The translations under genes and the position numbers were made by a program. Below the pieces are notes generated by a model. The model ran no database searches. It saw only the letters and a list, made by a program, of their open reading frames with translations, and was not told the DNA's origin. Shown piece by piece: positions 36,040-49,264 of a DNA stretch of 64,000 nucleotides (within the stretch, counting starts at the first letter, position 1; each line of letters begins with the position of its first letter). Source of the DNA: Spisula solida (lineage: Eukaryota > Mollusca > Bivalvia > Venerida > Mactridae); assembly GCA_947247005.1 (NCBI GenBank), contig OX365959.1, positions 40,213,097-40,277,096 on the forward strand, in the 5' to 3' direction.

Positions 36040-37200
36040 GTTAACTGTTATAGCTCATGTTATTGCTGATGATTTGAATAATCTCGCTAACTTAGCCCTC
36101 GTAGATCTTCGAGTATAGCGCTGGTCAGTCAGTTAGCGACACTTCCCCGGTGGCGGGAAACATCACGCGACGTCGCTAAACTTCCCGCGGGCAAAATATA
36201 AATTAGTAAAACAAGATCATTAATTGCATATTTTACTGTTTTTTCATGATGAGGAATGGACAGAAAATGTTGTCACGTGACTAGATAAACTATAAACTTG
36301 ATAAGATCTTTGATTAAAGGTGTTGACTTTAACACCTTCCCTTGCCATAAAGCGGCGTGTGTTCAACTTTACGACAACAATTTAATTATTGTTATGATAA
36401 TTTGTGAGGCTGGTGGCGGGATTAAAACCTGGTCAGCCACACCGCTTATAGTCGTAATTAAGCAGTAAACATCTTGCTATGATGTTAGCCGCATTTGTTT
36501 ACTGTTGTAATTAGTTTAATGATTTTTGATAACGGCTTTGTATCATTTAGTTGCACGCCGTACGGTTTTAGCGGGAATATTAAGTTAAGACGGTTTTCTG
36601 TTTGGTGTTATTTAATAATCTCGCCGTAAATGGCTTCGAATTAGATCTCCTAATACAATTTTTAAATCCGCCTAAGAACTATTAGCTCTCATTCTTGAGA
36701 GAAAAAAGCAACCAAAGCGTATTTCATGCCATCATTTAACCATGTATAATTCAATAAACAATTCGGTTTTGATTCCGTGCGCAAAAATCTGATTACTACT
36801 AGTATAATTAATTAGAAAAGGCACAACTTGCAGTGCGAAAAAACATAAATTTTCACGAGCTTCTTTCGAAGTCACGGAACAAATTGATTTTCACTCCCGT
36901 CTTCCCGAAGTAATAGGATTATGTCCCAGGAAAAAGTAATTCTTCCCGGAGGAAAAAAGAGTCATCTCGAAAGAAATCAATTTTAATTAAAAGAAAGTAT
37001 ACTGGTTTTGATTGATGCTGCTAAATACTCGCCTGAATGAATATGTGGTCGATAGCGCGGCCTAGAACTCATTACAGTTAAACCGTAAATTAACCGCGGT
37101 TCTTTCAGCTCTTTGATTCGAATTGCTTACGCTGAATGGCTAATTCATTTGTTTGCGAGTGCGGTTAACATGATACATATGTTTTTATCATTCTGAACAT
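36040..37200. promoter_or_regulatory. Repeat-free, motif-rich segment, possible regulatory element
   Basis: The stretch lacks repeats and long frames. It holds a CACGTG at about 36275, TCF-like CTTTGAT near 36310, homeodomain-type TTAATTGCAT near 36212, and an inverted AACAAT / ATTGTT pair at 36376-36393 that resembles a Sox dimer site. The enhancer role is inferred from motif content alone. Confidence 0.2.
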
Positions 37201-37558
37201 CAGGTTGGGTTAAAAGTTCTTTTATCTGCAATACATTGAACACCCAGTTAAATTATTATTTATCGTAATCTCATCTTCTGTGTATAATTTAAATGCACTT
37301 CGTAAACTTTCCATGAATCGAATCTCATTTGAATAATCACCGTTACTGATTGTTGGACCGTACACTACCGCAATTATCATTAGCATTCGTTTTCGTGGAC
37401 CGTACGAATCGTTGATTCTGGTAAAAATTCAATTTAGTGCGATCGTAAATTCATGGATTGGAAACTCCTTATTACGTTCCACTGATGACGCGGGTCGATT
37501 AGTTGTTAGAATGTGATTTCCTGGTATTATACAGTTCATTCCCGGAATCAGCGAAATA

Positions 37559-37707
37559 CATGGGTGAACATTTTTGGGCATATGCGTGAACTTTTGTTTT
37601 TTGAGTGTACAAGAAAGTTTGTTTTTCTCTATTTTCCCTATGCAAATTGTCCATGATGATTTTTGATGATTTCAGTTTTTTTTCATAATTTCTAACTTTC
37701 ACTCATG
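37559..37707. mobile_element. MITE of a three-copy family, copy B
   Basis: The ends are CATGGGTGAACATTTTTGGG and the inverse of CATGAGTGAAAGTTAG. The flanks GAAATA and GAATTA agree at five of six positions. Interior TTTGAGTGTAC and TGATTTCAG motifs match copies A and C. Confidence 0.65.
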
Positions 37708-38837
37708 GAATTATCCCCCCTGATTAAACCTATTTTACAATATCACACAATGTTATTTTTGCATACTTGTAGTTGTTGGTATAATTATTCGGCGTGGATT
37801 GGATTTCGTGGTTGAGGAAAAAAACGAAATCCACGAAAATAAGTCCCAACAAATATTGATAATATTACAGTATGTATTAAATGTAAGAAATAGAGAATTA
37901 GACTTGCATATAAAAACTCAGAGATTGAAAGAAACTACAAAAATACGAGTCAATTATCTGGCACACCGATGTTGACATCAACGCTTATTATTTGTCTCCA
38001 AGAAATGTTACGATTCCAGGATTTGCATGATTTACACGTATTAAAATCACCTTCACCATTATTGCTCTTTACATTCGTGATGTAAACAAAATAATAACCA
38101 TCTATTTCATGTGTTACGTTACATTTCATTGGATGTAATTATCCCTTAAATATATAATTCTAGACATATCGTCTTCCTATGTTAATAACCAGTAGTTTGC
38201 ATTAATAACTGAATAGCATTGTAGTTTGTGATTCAATCTCGGCTCGAAGTACGTGTATGTTACTACATTGTTTACGTCTGCAATTTGACTTTTGATAGAT
38301 CTGTTAAAGGTATTTACAAAGTTTAACTTCTTTAAATATATGGTATACCCGGTAGGTAGAATATGACCTTTGAGCCGTAACCTTTGGGTATACTCTATAC
38401 AAAGCATATAGCTAAAAGTGCAGTCACGGCTCTATACTCGTTTGATCTTGACGTAGGTCGCGAACTTGACTTTGTTCAATGCATGTTACTAATATAATAT
38501 GACGTCATACAATGTATTAATACTATACGTCGGGAATATAGAATAGTTTTACTGTGGTGTACAAGAGACAACACGGAAGTTGTTTTTGTGACTTTATCAG
38601 AAGATAAATATTGATTTCCCCTACGTGACAGGGACCCGGTGGATGCCAAATGTGTCTGGCAAGCAGTTTATTACCGACAAGAGAAAATAAAACTAACACC
38701 GCGGTACAGCTATCGTCTGCTGGAGTTTTGGGAAGGCACGAACTATACGTGTTATATTACCAAATATGGCGGGGGAACTTATTGTAATGCCTTGACACAA
38801 GGTCACATGATCTAGAAGTACAGCGCAATATCTCCAG

Positions 38838-38980
38838 CAAGAATGCAAGTATTCAGGTTTATAACTGATTTCAGGTTTTGGAGTTTGCCAAAACGTCTGT
38901 TTTCCTTTGTTTTCAGTACAAGTGTATAATTTTTTATTTCAGAATTTCAGGTTTTTCAAATTTTTTAACTTGCACCCATG
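38838..38980. mobile_element. MITE of a three-copy family, copy C
   Basis: The left end CAAGAATGCAAGTATTCAGG aligns with copy A and the right end is CTTGCACCCATG. A perfect 6-bp direct repeat CTCCAG flanks it (38832-38837, 38981-38986), fixing the family's duplication length. Confidence 0.7.
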
Positions 38981-38989
38981 CTCCAGAGC

Positions 38990-41930
38990 GACACTCCATA
39001 GCGCAACATTCTCTCTAAGGCAATATAATCACCTTGGTAAAAAAAGTAGCTGTTTACTATGAATTATACCTTAACAAACGGAACGTGTCCATCACTTTGC
39101 GACTATTATACTGTAATGTCGTTCCTGATAACTTTATTTGCTTTATTATTACCTCGCATCAACGGGATTTACCGAATAGCTTGTTAGCTGATAACGAATT
39201 GACAGAGAAAGTGTCCGAAGATCATGTTCCCCTGCCCTGTCCACCCGCTATTGTGCAAAATATACCGGCGTTATATTATAACGGCGGAAGATAAATGAAT
39301 TACTGCGTCTTGTTATCAGGCTCTAGAATATCGCTTCACTCCTCAAGTGGCGTAGTAATCTCAAACACTCGAAAATACATTATCCTCAAGTACCAGTGTA
39401 TGCTCTGGTAGCCCTCTTCTTGTCAAACCTTGCATCTAGTTAATATATAATATTCACACGGTAGTGATTAAACGAAACTGATTCAAGTATGCGTTTATTT
39501 TTGTATATTAAATTATTAATATACGAGTACACGGTACGGAAAAGTATGCCGAGTAGTTTTAGATAAATATATAAAAAATATAAAACTGAAACCGAACAAA
39601 GCCATTAACAGAAAATATGAATGCATAAAATATTCATTATTTACTGCTGTTAATTCTCTGATGTTTCATTCAAATGTTTCTGGTTTGTTGTAGATTTTAT
39701 AGCTCCCTAATCTGCCCACCCGCATACTACAGGGTGCTTGAAATTACTGAAGATGAAAATACATTTTGTATTATCAGATATGCTTGCAATTGTGTGTTAC
39801 ATGAAACTTTATAGTTCTGAAACATATTGGCCGTGTTCATTAGTGCGTAAGGGTGGTTTTAGAACGTCTATGTAAATGCCTCGGGCTCCCCGAGTCAAAA
39901 CCGATCAAATTCTATCAGAAATTGGTTCGATTAAATGTACTATATACTGCGATTGACGGCAAATGAAAAGTTATGCCAGTGGTTTTGAGTGCAATGTAGT
40001 CATAAGATACATAATTATTATATATCCATGATATTTATTGCTTGGTAGATGTCATAGAGCGAGGAACCTCGAAATTTCCTATGCACCAGTACGAGTAAAT
40101 GCCTTTCTGACGTCAGGTGATTAAATTCCGCTTAGCTTCATTTACGATATTATGAAAATACGCAAAAATATGTATTTTAGTTATATAAAACACAATTCCA
40201 TAATGCTGATAAAGGGTACGGACCAACACGTGATTGACAGAAGTAATAATAAAACTCAGACATTGAGCCTCGTTATGAGAACGAGGCTTAATTATTCGTA
40301 CCTGACGCATGTCGTACTTTCGCACCCCAACAGCCCAATTTGAGCAATTATGCGAGATATTTTCATAATCATGTTAACGGATTATAGTTGTGGATACTCC
40401 GACAGCATTTCAAAACATATCATACGTATGATAACTACATTCATTACACGTGGAGCAAACATTTCGCAGGCACTGTTATGATTTTTACGGGAGCCAAAAG
40501 TCTTGGTATTGTTTTCGGTATCTTGGCGATAAATTTGTTTTGTCTCTCCACGACGCCTTGTTTGATTATTATCTTTGACCAGAATATGTTTGTTTGCTAA
40601 GCATTAATGCTTTAATTATAGCAATAATAAGAAAATATACGAATGATTTATAGTTTTTGCGTGTCTTGCTTGACTCAAAGGCCAGTGACTTGGTGAACAG
40701 TTTGGCGTATCCAAAACAATGAGATAAATCATTAGAATCATGAGTATGATTATATGAATACGTGTCATACGTTAGAACATGTGTATGAATCTTGAATGGT
40801 TGGATTATGATTGTCAGTGAGAGTTTATGGTAAATGTTCGTTCGTTCGTTCGTTCGTTCCAAAGCAACAAGAACAAAATTCTGGAGTAACAGTAACACAC
40901 TATGGCTACTACTATGTGAATAGTAGTTTTGGTTTTACTACCATTAAATAGTCCAGAGAGTCCGCTGACGCATGTTGGTTCGTCTTCTCCAAACCCCGAG
41001 TGGTTAATACATCAAAGATTTTAATCCCGACATGGCCGTTCTTACATAATTCCTTCAGACGAACAAGCAAGTTAAACAACTTAAAAAGGGTCACCTAGGG
41101 CATACATGGCCGTTGTCTGGTGCATGGTTTAAAGGGATAGAAGTCAGAGAGTCAAGGATTCATAAAGTATACACATGTGTCTGGTATATCAAAGACACTA
41201 TGAGTATATAAAGTTACAAACACACGTGACATGAGCTGCTGCTCCTTTCGAAACATTCATTGCGTTGCCAATGGTTGTTTCAAATATTCAAATATACAAC
41301 CACCGTTTCCAGACACCTTACGTCATTCTAAACAACGAGGATTTCTGAACTGAAAGACATATAATTAACTCCAGTCATTGTTAGAATAAAGACAATTGTC
41401 TGGGATTCAAAATCCCCGTCTCAATATCTTCCTATAACTCCAATTAAATTGCCGGTTACGTTTTGACATTTTATTTCGTTAACAATTGTGGACTCATGTC
41501 TCCTGCCGACAAGTGATTAAGGCACGCCAGACATATATACCCAATAGACGTATATATGTGAAAGTTGACACCAGCTCTTGGTATCTCATGAAGACAATTT
41601 TGTCGACAGGAAACAAACTTTATAGCCGCCATGGGAGAGTATACTTCGATACGTATAGGAAATATGAACGAATGTGAGCTTAGGCTTTGTTTAGTGAGCC
41701 GACAGCTAGTTAAATAATTGTTTGGTCACTGCACGCGTTCTTGCCTGGTGACTATCTTTAAGGGTTAGGAATGATAATGTTTTTAGACAGAAGGGTTCTC
41801 GCTATCTTTAAACAGGGATATCTGACTGGTTTTTAAAATTCAGTAATGCATAGACAATTCAAAGTCATACTGAGGCAGCGACAACAACTAGCCAAAACAA
41901 CACAGAGTGGACAGACACAAAACGTACCAT
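38990..41930. other. Unique non-coding sequence
   Basis: It includes a hairpin AGCCTCGTT / AACGAGGCT at 40266-40288, a hairpin CTCGGG / CCCGAG near 39880, and the TTCG microsatellite. No gene signals were found. Confidence 0.3.
40838..40860. repeat. TTCG tetranucleotide microsatellite
   Basis: A short pure run of GTTC units (GTTCGTTCGTTCGTTCGTTC) is seen. Confidence 0.9.
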
Positions 41931-42012
41931 CTGACATAGCTTGTGACATTAGAATAGCAAACTTAAGTCTTTCTTTGGCTCGGCATGTTCTCTTTCACTG
42001 TTTTCACTGCAT

Positions 42013-42444
42013 GGTATACAGGGTAGCAATACCACATGGCTTTTGGCTACAGTTACAAGTAGAATTTTGTACACATTGGAACACAAATATAGCCATAAGT
42101 ATTTTATTTCTTCATCGATTTCTATAAAATATACGCCACGCTAAGGGGAAAAGTATTTGCTTTCCGTGAAATATAAGATATTTTTCTGCAGTTTTACCGA
42201 TTTTTCCATTACCCTGTGAAACCTACACGTTCCACGATTTCGCAAGGTAATGGACGAAACGGACCAGCCGCCGAAAAAGATTTTATATATCATGGAAAGC
42301 AAATAATTGTCCCCTTAGCGTGTTGTATATTTCATAGAAATTGATGAAGAAATAAAATACTTATGGCTATTATATTTTCCAATATTTACAAATTCCTTCT
42401 TGTAACTGTAGTCAAAAGTCACGTGGTATTGCTACACTGGTATA
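42013..42444. repeat. 432-bp near-perfect palindrome (fold-back element)
   Basis: The two arms (about 42013-42215 and 42246-42444) pair throughout, for example GTAGCAATACCACATGGCTT with its inverse near 42415-42436, AAGTATTTTATTTCTTCATC with GATGAAGAAATAAAATACTT, and the inner CCATTACC (42206) with GGTAATGG (42246). The loop is about 30 bases. Copies of TTAGAATAGCAAC flank it at about 41951, 42451, 42567 and 42647. Confidence 0.85.
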
Positions 42445-43856
42445 ACTTGTTTAGAATAGCAACCTCTCTTCTCTTTGACTTTACTCTAAGACTTTTTCTA
42501 TCCCGGTATTTTTACTAAACACAGCTTAGACTTCCAATTGTGCTCAGTATATGGCATAGCCTGTGTGATTAGAATAGCAACGTTTTTCTCTTGCGGCACT
42601 CTATCGCTTACCCTGTTTTCTGTGTATGGCATAACTTGTGTGGTTAGAATAGCAACTTCTTCTCTTTGACTTGACTCTAAGACTTTCTCCAACACTGTTT
42701 ATGTTCAGCAACATAGCGTCAGAATGATTGATGACCGCTTTTGTTTTCTATGAGCTGTCACAACATTACGGCATACAAATCGTTACAGTGTACCCAAGTG
42801 TCTGGTCGAGATGAGAAATGAAATGTTTGCATGTTTCTGTGATTGTCTGGGGGAATGTACGACATTCAAACACCACTCACAATTGCATCCGCAGTTCTGC
42901 AATCTTGCAGAGGCTCTAAAAAATCGTCTGATTAATGGTCGTTCTGAAACACAAGTCGTCTTCAAGACGTTTCTCTCGACATGTATACGATTGAGTTTCA
43001 GTTGTATTTTATTCCATATATGTGCATTATTTATATCAGCCGGCGCTAAAACTTCACAAATCTTTTACATCATGAACATTGTCTGGTCTGTTTATTACGT
43101 TTGTCATGTCAGAAAGATGTATGCTATTAATATTGTTCGGGTGAACGTGTGATTGAGGAACGAATACAATTATTGTATTATCGCTGGTATAACATAATAT
43201 TCATGGAAGGGTACATGTAACATACTGCCAGAAATAGAGTATAAATATTTGATAAACTGTCTGGGTGGTTTTATATATGCATAGAGCGTAAGGTCGATGC
43301 CTTCGGTCCTTGTCTGTGGCATTATACAGGGTGTTAAAAAGATTGTTCTCAAAAATAAAAATTATACTAAATGTTGTCTGGGTTATGTACACAACAAATG
43401 TACAATTTTAATTTTTTACTCCAACAGCTTCATTTAATGCCAGAACGATTAGTGTTCAATGGTAGAACCTTCTGGAATTTAGCCTGACAATTTTACATTC
43501 TTCGGATTTCACAAAAATAAGCCATTGAGAACGAACTTTTTAACACAACTTGTATATAATATATGCTATATCAGTGTTGTCCTTGCTTGCTGCTTGGGTG
43601 GGGGGGACTGGTGTCTGTTGTCTCATACCCTCTTGTGTGATAGATACCATCAAAATTGAGGTGTCCAGAGTAATAAACAGAGTTGAAGAGCTTGTTACTC
43701 AACCGACTTAGAATAATGTTATGTTATTATTTAAACACTTGGATATCATGGACAATATGTTTGGTAATAATAAAAAGACGTTGATATCATGGATACCTCA
43801 TAATAATAAAAATAATAATGATAAAGTATTTAAAGAGGCAACACAGTTGGGTATAT

Positions 43857-43885
43857 CACGCATGTTAATTAAATTAACATGCGTG
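43857..43885. repeat. Perfect 29-bp palindrome
   Basis: CACGCATGTTAATT, one A, then the exact inverse. GGTATATCA occurs directly on each side. A small spurious frame crosses it. Confidence 0.85.
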
Positions 43886-43999
43886 GGTATATCAAGTCTT
43901 CCCTGTGAGGCTTATACAATCAAAGCATTGTTTCTTAAGGGTCACATACATTGTGTCCAGCATGAGTAGTGATTGTCCCGATATTATGATAATAGCCCT

Positions 44000-46900
44000 G
44001 GTGACCCCGGCCCCGGTGATCCCAGCTCCTATATGACGATGCTAATACCTACATTCCATGTATAGGTACTACAAAGTACAATCGTTGTATTACCAGTGAC
44101 TTGCATAAATATTTATTTTCACAAGTCATTTACAACTTAAAAACCATCAGATCTGTTTATTTCTTAATCGAATTAATATGTCAGAACGATAAGTAAGATA
44201 TCGCCCGGAGCATGTGCCTTAGTAAACATGGCGCTCAGTACAATTCAGTACAATTTCAACATAATTCATTCTTAATGAAACCTTCCCTGCAGCGCGCGAA
44301 CATTTTACAAATTATTCTACCAGGTTGTCTGAACTTGTCTCACAGCGTGATGTCTTGTCTTTCATCTACGTGAACTATCAACTGATATACAAATGCATTT
44401 TGCTGATCAGGGAAGATATATGAAGATATCCGAACTACCAAATCTATCCATCAATACATCAATTGCTAAAAATGTTCTAAGTCCCTTGGAGGCTTATTGT
44501 GGAATGTAAACACTTGGGAATTTAGAATTCATTTAAATTATTAAAATCATTTCACAGAATTGGTTTCTTGATTAAGAAAATCAGACTTTTCAATCAGTGC
44601 AGACAATGAGTCAGTCAGTGTGTTTTAAATTGATTTGGAGAAATTGAACCTTAGAAACGAGGAAGAATTATTGTAACACGTCATTTAAAGAAACCACCTC
44701 AACATTAGGAATATAATTTTAAAGGACATTTTGTCAATTTTTTCTGACCTGTGTCCAACTTTGAGGTTTGTACCACCTACGACTGAAGACCAGTTTCCAA
44801 GGGTCTCACTTGTGGTCTTCTTAATAGGTATTACAGTATTTATCAAATAAGGGGTCGGTATCATTTATCTACGAAAATGTAGAAATAATTTTAAACAAGA
44901 GCAAACTATCGCATTGTTCGAATGTGCTCATGTCCAAATAATTTCTATCGAATCGTCTCCTTTGTAACACCGTGCATTAGGGTCTCCTCATTTGACCTTA
45001 ACCACGCCTTTGAATTATGCATGCATTTTACAAGCACGATTGAACAAAGTATCCATTTTTTATTGTTTTATTTCCAGAAGTGCGTGCTATTTGGTCTTAA
45101 ACCATCTAAATAGCGTTTCACGGGGTCCTTTGGGATTTTTAGAAAGATGTTCGGAGTGAAAATGATATTTAATATTTTATTATTATTGAGAATATTCCCA
45201 GATAATGTACAGTTATGAGAAATGTCCAAATTTAAAACCCCATTATGGAAATTAGTTTTTACGGCGCATGCGCAGTGATCCATATCCGCCATTTTTAAGA
45301 TCGGGTCACAGTAGTACCGAGATCAATACATGCCATTAAAGTTGACATAAAAATTGATTATCAGGTACAAGTACTAGTAACACAATGTAGTTTATCACCA
45401 AGATTTTTTTATCAGATCTGGAAAAAAAGGAAATGATAACATTGTATAAAGATCGATATAAAAATGTGGGTTTGCGTTTCGTTATTTCGTGTTTCCTCGA
45501 GTCATAGTCACATTAAACGTGAGTATGATACTATCTGAGATCTAATGTTGTCTGATAATGTTTTTATGGGAAGTTGATTAAATTACGAAAATAGGTACTG
45601 CGTGGAAACTTTGGCAAGAATCTGATGGGTTCATTTGACATTGGACTTGTCGCTTTGATCGCTGAATTTTCTTAGGATGCCACATTTTGACTCAGTGGGA
45701 TTCAGATTTAGATGTAGGCTTTGACGCATGCGCAGTAAATCAAACAGCTTTTATTATTTGATCCGTTGCAATACACATGTGAGTTATTTAGTATGAAGCG
45801 TAATACGCTTGAAAAAAATCTTTCAAGTCTGAAAACGCCGTAAATCGCAGCAGGGTAGGCAAAAGCTCTTCATCGCTTTCAGTTATTTTCATCTTTGAAA
45901 ATTTTGAAATCGTAAGCATATCACTTCGCGGGGATTCGGCTCTCTGTGAGATAATTATTCCCTCCTCTTTAACGATCTATTATAGATTAATGCGCAGAAG
46001 AAAAAAAATCCTTCAAGTATATTAAAAAAAATCCTCACACTACGCGTTGATATATCCTCTGTGAAAAGTACAGGAAAACTCAATCAAGAACTTTACAAAA
46101 AGTTGGCATTTTGAGATATGTAGACGTCATTCAATTAATTTAGATGATTGGAAAAACTGTAATTGGCTGAATGTGTTGAGAAATTATGATATTCCCGTTT
46201 AGTAATTTTATTTTGATGGGCAGACTCGCGAGTAACGTGTGCGTTTTGACGCCCAAAGTCTCTCAGAAAAAAATATTTGATAAATTAACTTTGGCTAAAA
46301 TTATCATTTATTTTAGCAACAGTCGGAACAGAGCAGGACAGAACAGAACATTCCAACACGTATCGGTAGTCGATTGAATTCAACCGCTTAGTGTGATCGG
46401 CAGCCAATACCAGTAAATTCCAAATCAGCGTTTTTATATAAAAACATGAGTATAACCATCCAACTACATTAAGCAGTCAATATTACTGATCTTTGATGTA
46501 ACGTCGATGCCTCGAACATTTTTGTCTCGAACACTTTAGAAACCTCGAACTTGTATATCTCATATCCTATTACATGCATTTTTTTGTGGCTAAAAACTGT
46601 AATTGTTTAATGCAGAAATAAACGTATAGTATAAATACTTGTATATTGAAATACTATCTAAAGGTAAATACATGTAGCTGCATATCTTTAATGTTTCAGT
46701 ATATACATATTCTTGTTTGATTCATATTTATTGAAGTGCTTTAAAACACGCCGGGGGCATTGATTTATTTCATGAAATCCACAAATAAATTTGAAAAAAC
46801 ATTTTCTGACATCTACCAGAACGTAGCTTTAATTAATAAAAATACGTCAAATTAATGTTTTGCCCGGATATCCCGGGTAGGAGGAGCTATTATAATGGGT

Positions 46901-48689
46901 TTAAAGCATTTCTGAAAACATGCCACTTATCTCTGGTAATGAGTTTATAAACGCGAGGCCAAGAATTTTGTTTATTTTCATTTTCTAGACTTAAAACCAG
47001 ACTGACTGTGAAAGTAATGTGTTAAATTCCTCTTCACACTTATCCCCGTGTTGGTATTAACATTCGGTGTTTAAATTATATACAAAATCTCAAAACTGTC
47101 AATTTCAATAATTTTGTCTAATTTTTCAAAATTTCAACGGCGAAAACACTGACAATCAAATAGTTCGGATACCCTTCTATAGATAATGCATCAGTAAGTT
47201 TAATCAAACTTTGTATATGTTTGGGGTAACGCGTCACAATTCCCCCACCCTCCAACAAATTGGCGGAACTTTAAACATGCACTTAATAATCACAGACTGT
47301 GTGAAGTCTGATTAAAATTTCGGAAACCAATCTAACATGCCACGTGGTGTTAATTTAAGATCGTTTTTCGACTATTTGCTTTGAATTACAAATTAATCCA
47401 TTACGAAGAAACCTGTTTGTTATTGGGTGGTCAATTTGGTTAAGTAAATAATAGTTATGCGTCCAAGAAGGCGGGCGCAATTTGTTTTAAAATGACCCCT
47501 TTGTAGCCAAAAGAAAATTAAACGGAACTACTTTTTATGCCGTAATGAGATCCGGTCAGCGACAGCTGCTGTAATGGCGGCGTTTGATTGAGATTTTAAA
47601 TTGTTTAAATTGTCCAGTATTTAGTGAAACGTTGATTGTTCAATATTTCATTCCGAGTTGACCGTTCATTTAATGACACAGTAATTGACCAATTTCATTG
47701 TTGTCATTTGATCGCCCGTGTCGTGGTTAGTCCGCTGAGGTGTTCTCACAGCACAAAAGAAGCGACATTCGTTGACTTTCACAATGTGTTCGTTATTCAA
47801 ATTACTACGCAACGTTCATATACACCCGACACTGTAATTGAAGGGAGTTTTATTTAACATGCCACAGTGACTAACAGGGTATGTTCATTTGAAGTATGAG
47901 CTCTCATTCATTAAAATCATGCAATGTGTCATATACAGTTGTCAGATGAAATATTGGTATTTAATTTCTTGGCTACTTGGCTGCGACCTTGATACATCAG
48001 TTGCCCTAGTAACAATGCAGCCGCCAGCTCTGGGTGACAACCCGGACCGGTGTATACATAACGTTGTCATGTATGTAAAATAGTGTTTTTGTTTATGACT
48101 GTCATGCTGTCAGGTTTGATTTACGAAGCAATAGATCATAAAATGTGTGAAAATAAAATTAGTTTTATGTATAACTGTCAATCATCTGATAGTTGTGGTG
48201 AGTAGTTAAACAGGTGTAGTGTTTTAACCATGATTACGACTGTCAACTTCTTGCGTCTACTTATATCTCCTTTGGGGTAATATACTATCTACTTGGGCCT
48301 CATTTGTCATAATTTCGGCTTGACTGAGTACTTTAACGTTAAATTAATAAAGAAATCACTGTAATTCATAATTTTAACGTCATACGTGAAGCTTTTTGTT
48401 AAGACTAGAAAAATATCTTTTTAAATCAATAGCTGACTCTAGTATTGGTCGTTCGAGAATTACGTCTGAGATCGTTAACAGCGCAGGATAATATGTGACA
48501 AGTTTGGGTGATAAATGGTTCAAAACAGCTTTTCGTGTCTAAATCAAAGATTTATGCCAGACATATAAGTACCATTTTGTTATATGCGGATTCATTCTGA
48601 CTTATACGCTGTAAAAGTTGCATTAAAATTTGAGACAAATATATGCACACTGCCGACTGATAAAACTCTGTTACAATAGCATTGGTGTC
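44000..48689. other. Mostly unique non-coding sequence
   Basis: It holds the NRF1-like motifs at 45.26 and 45.73 kb and a CCTCGAAC-rich patch at 46.50-46.55 kb. I see no convincing gene. Confidence 0.3.
45230..45300 (-). promoter_or_regulatory. NRF1/YY1-like motifs at an ATGGCGG start
   Basis: On the minus strand AAAAATGGCGGATATGG is followed by TGCGCATGCGCC, which are YY1-like and NRF1-like motifs common in TATA-less housekeeping promoters. A 74-codon frame begins at this ATG (45292 down to 45068), but I see no convincing donor and no protein similarity. GCATGCGCA also occurs at 11466 and 45727, so it may be a background motif. Confidence 0.18.
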
Positions 48690-49262
48690 TCAACGACGTC
48701 CCATCGGCTTTCGTGGAGATATAACTCCTGTTTTAACATTATATAAGGCTTCGTTGAGACACAACTCCTGTTGAAACATCCTATAGGGTGTCGTTGAGGC
48801 ACAACTCGTGTTATTATACCTAACAGGTTGTCGTTGAGACACAACTCCTGTTGAAACACCCTTTAGGGATGTCGTTGAAGCACAACTCCTGTTGTAACAT
48901 CATATAGAGTGTCGTTGAGACGTAACTCTTGTTGTAACATCCTACAGGGTGTTGTTGAGGCACAACTCCTGTTGTAACATCATATAGAGTGTCGTTGAGA
49001 CGTAACTCTTGTTGTAACATCCTACAGGGTGTTGTTGAGGCACAACTCCTGTTGTAACATCATATAGAGTGTCGTTGAGACGTAACTCTTGTTGTAACAT
49101 CCTATAGGGTGTTGTTGAGGCATAACTCTTGTTTAAACATAATATATGGTGTCGTTGAGGCACAGCTCTTGTTTAAACATCATATATGGTGTCGTTGAGG
49201 CACAGCTCTTGTTTAAACATCATATATGGTGTCGTTGAGGCACAGCTCTTGTTGAAACAGCA
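48690..49262. repeat. 40-bp minisatellite with 80-bp higher-order structure, about 14 copies
   Basis: The basic unit is about 40 bp (GTGTCGTTGAGGCACAACTC then CTGTTGTAACATCATATAGA). In the middle, two unit types alternate to give an 80-bp period (catatagagt at 48901, 48981 and 49061). The last three units revert to a homogeneous 40-bp period (49141, 49181, 49221). Spurious minus-strand frames cross it. Confidence 0.92.
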
Positions 49263-49264
49263 TT

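Noticed and set aside
41846..42127. 93-codon plus frame
   Set aside because: It runs into the left arm of the long palindrome; the mirrored sequence on the right arm is non-coding.
48671..49163. Three overlapping minus-strand frames
   Set aside because: They are repeats of the 40-bp minisatellite unit, open in more than one frame.
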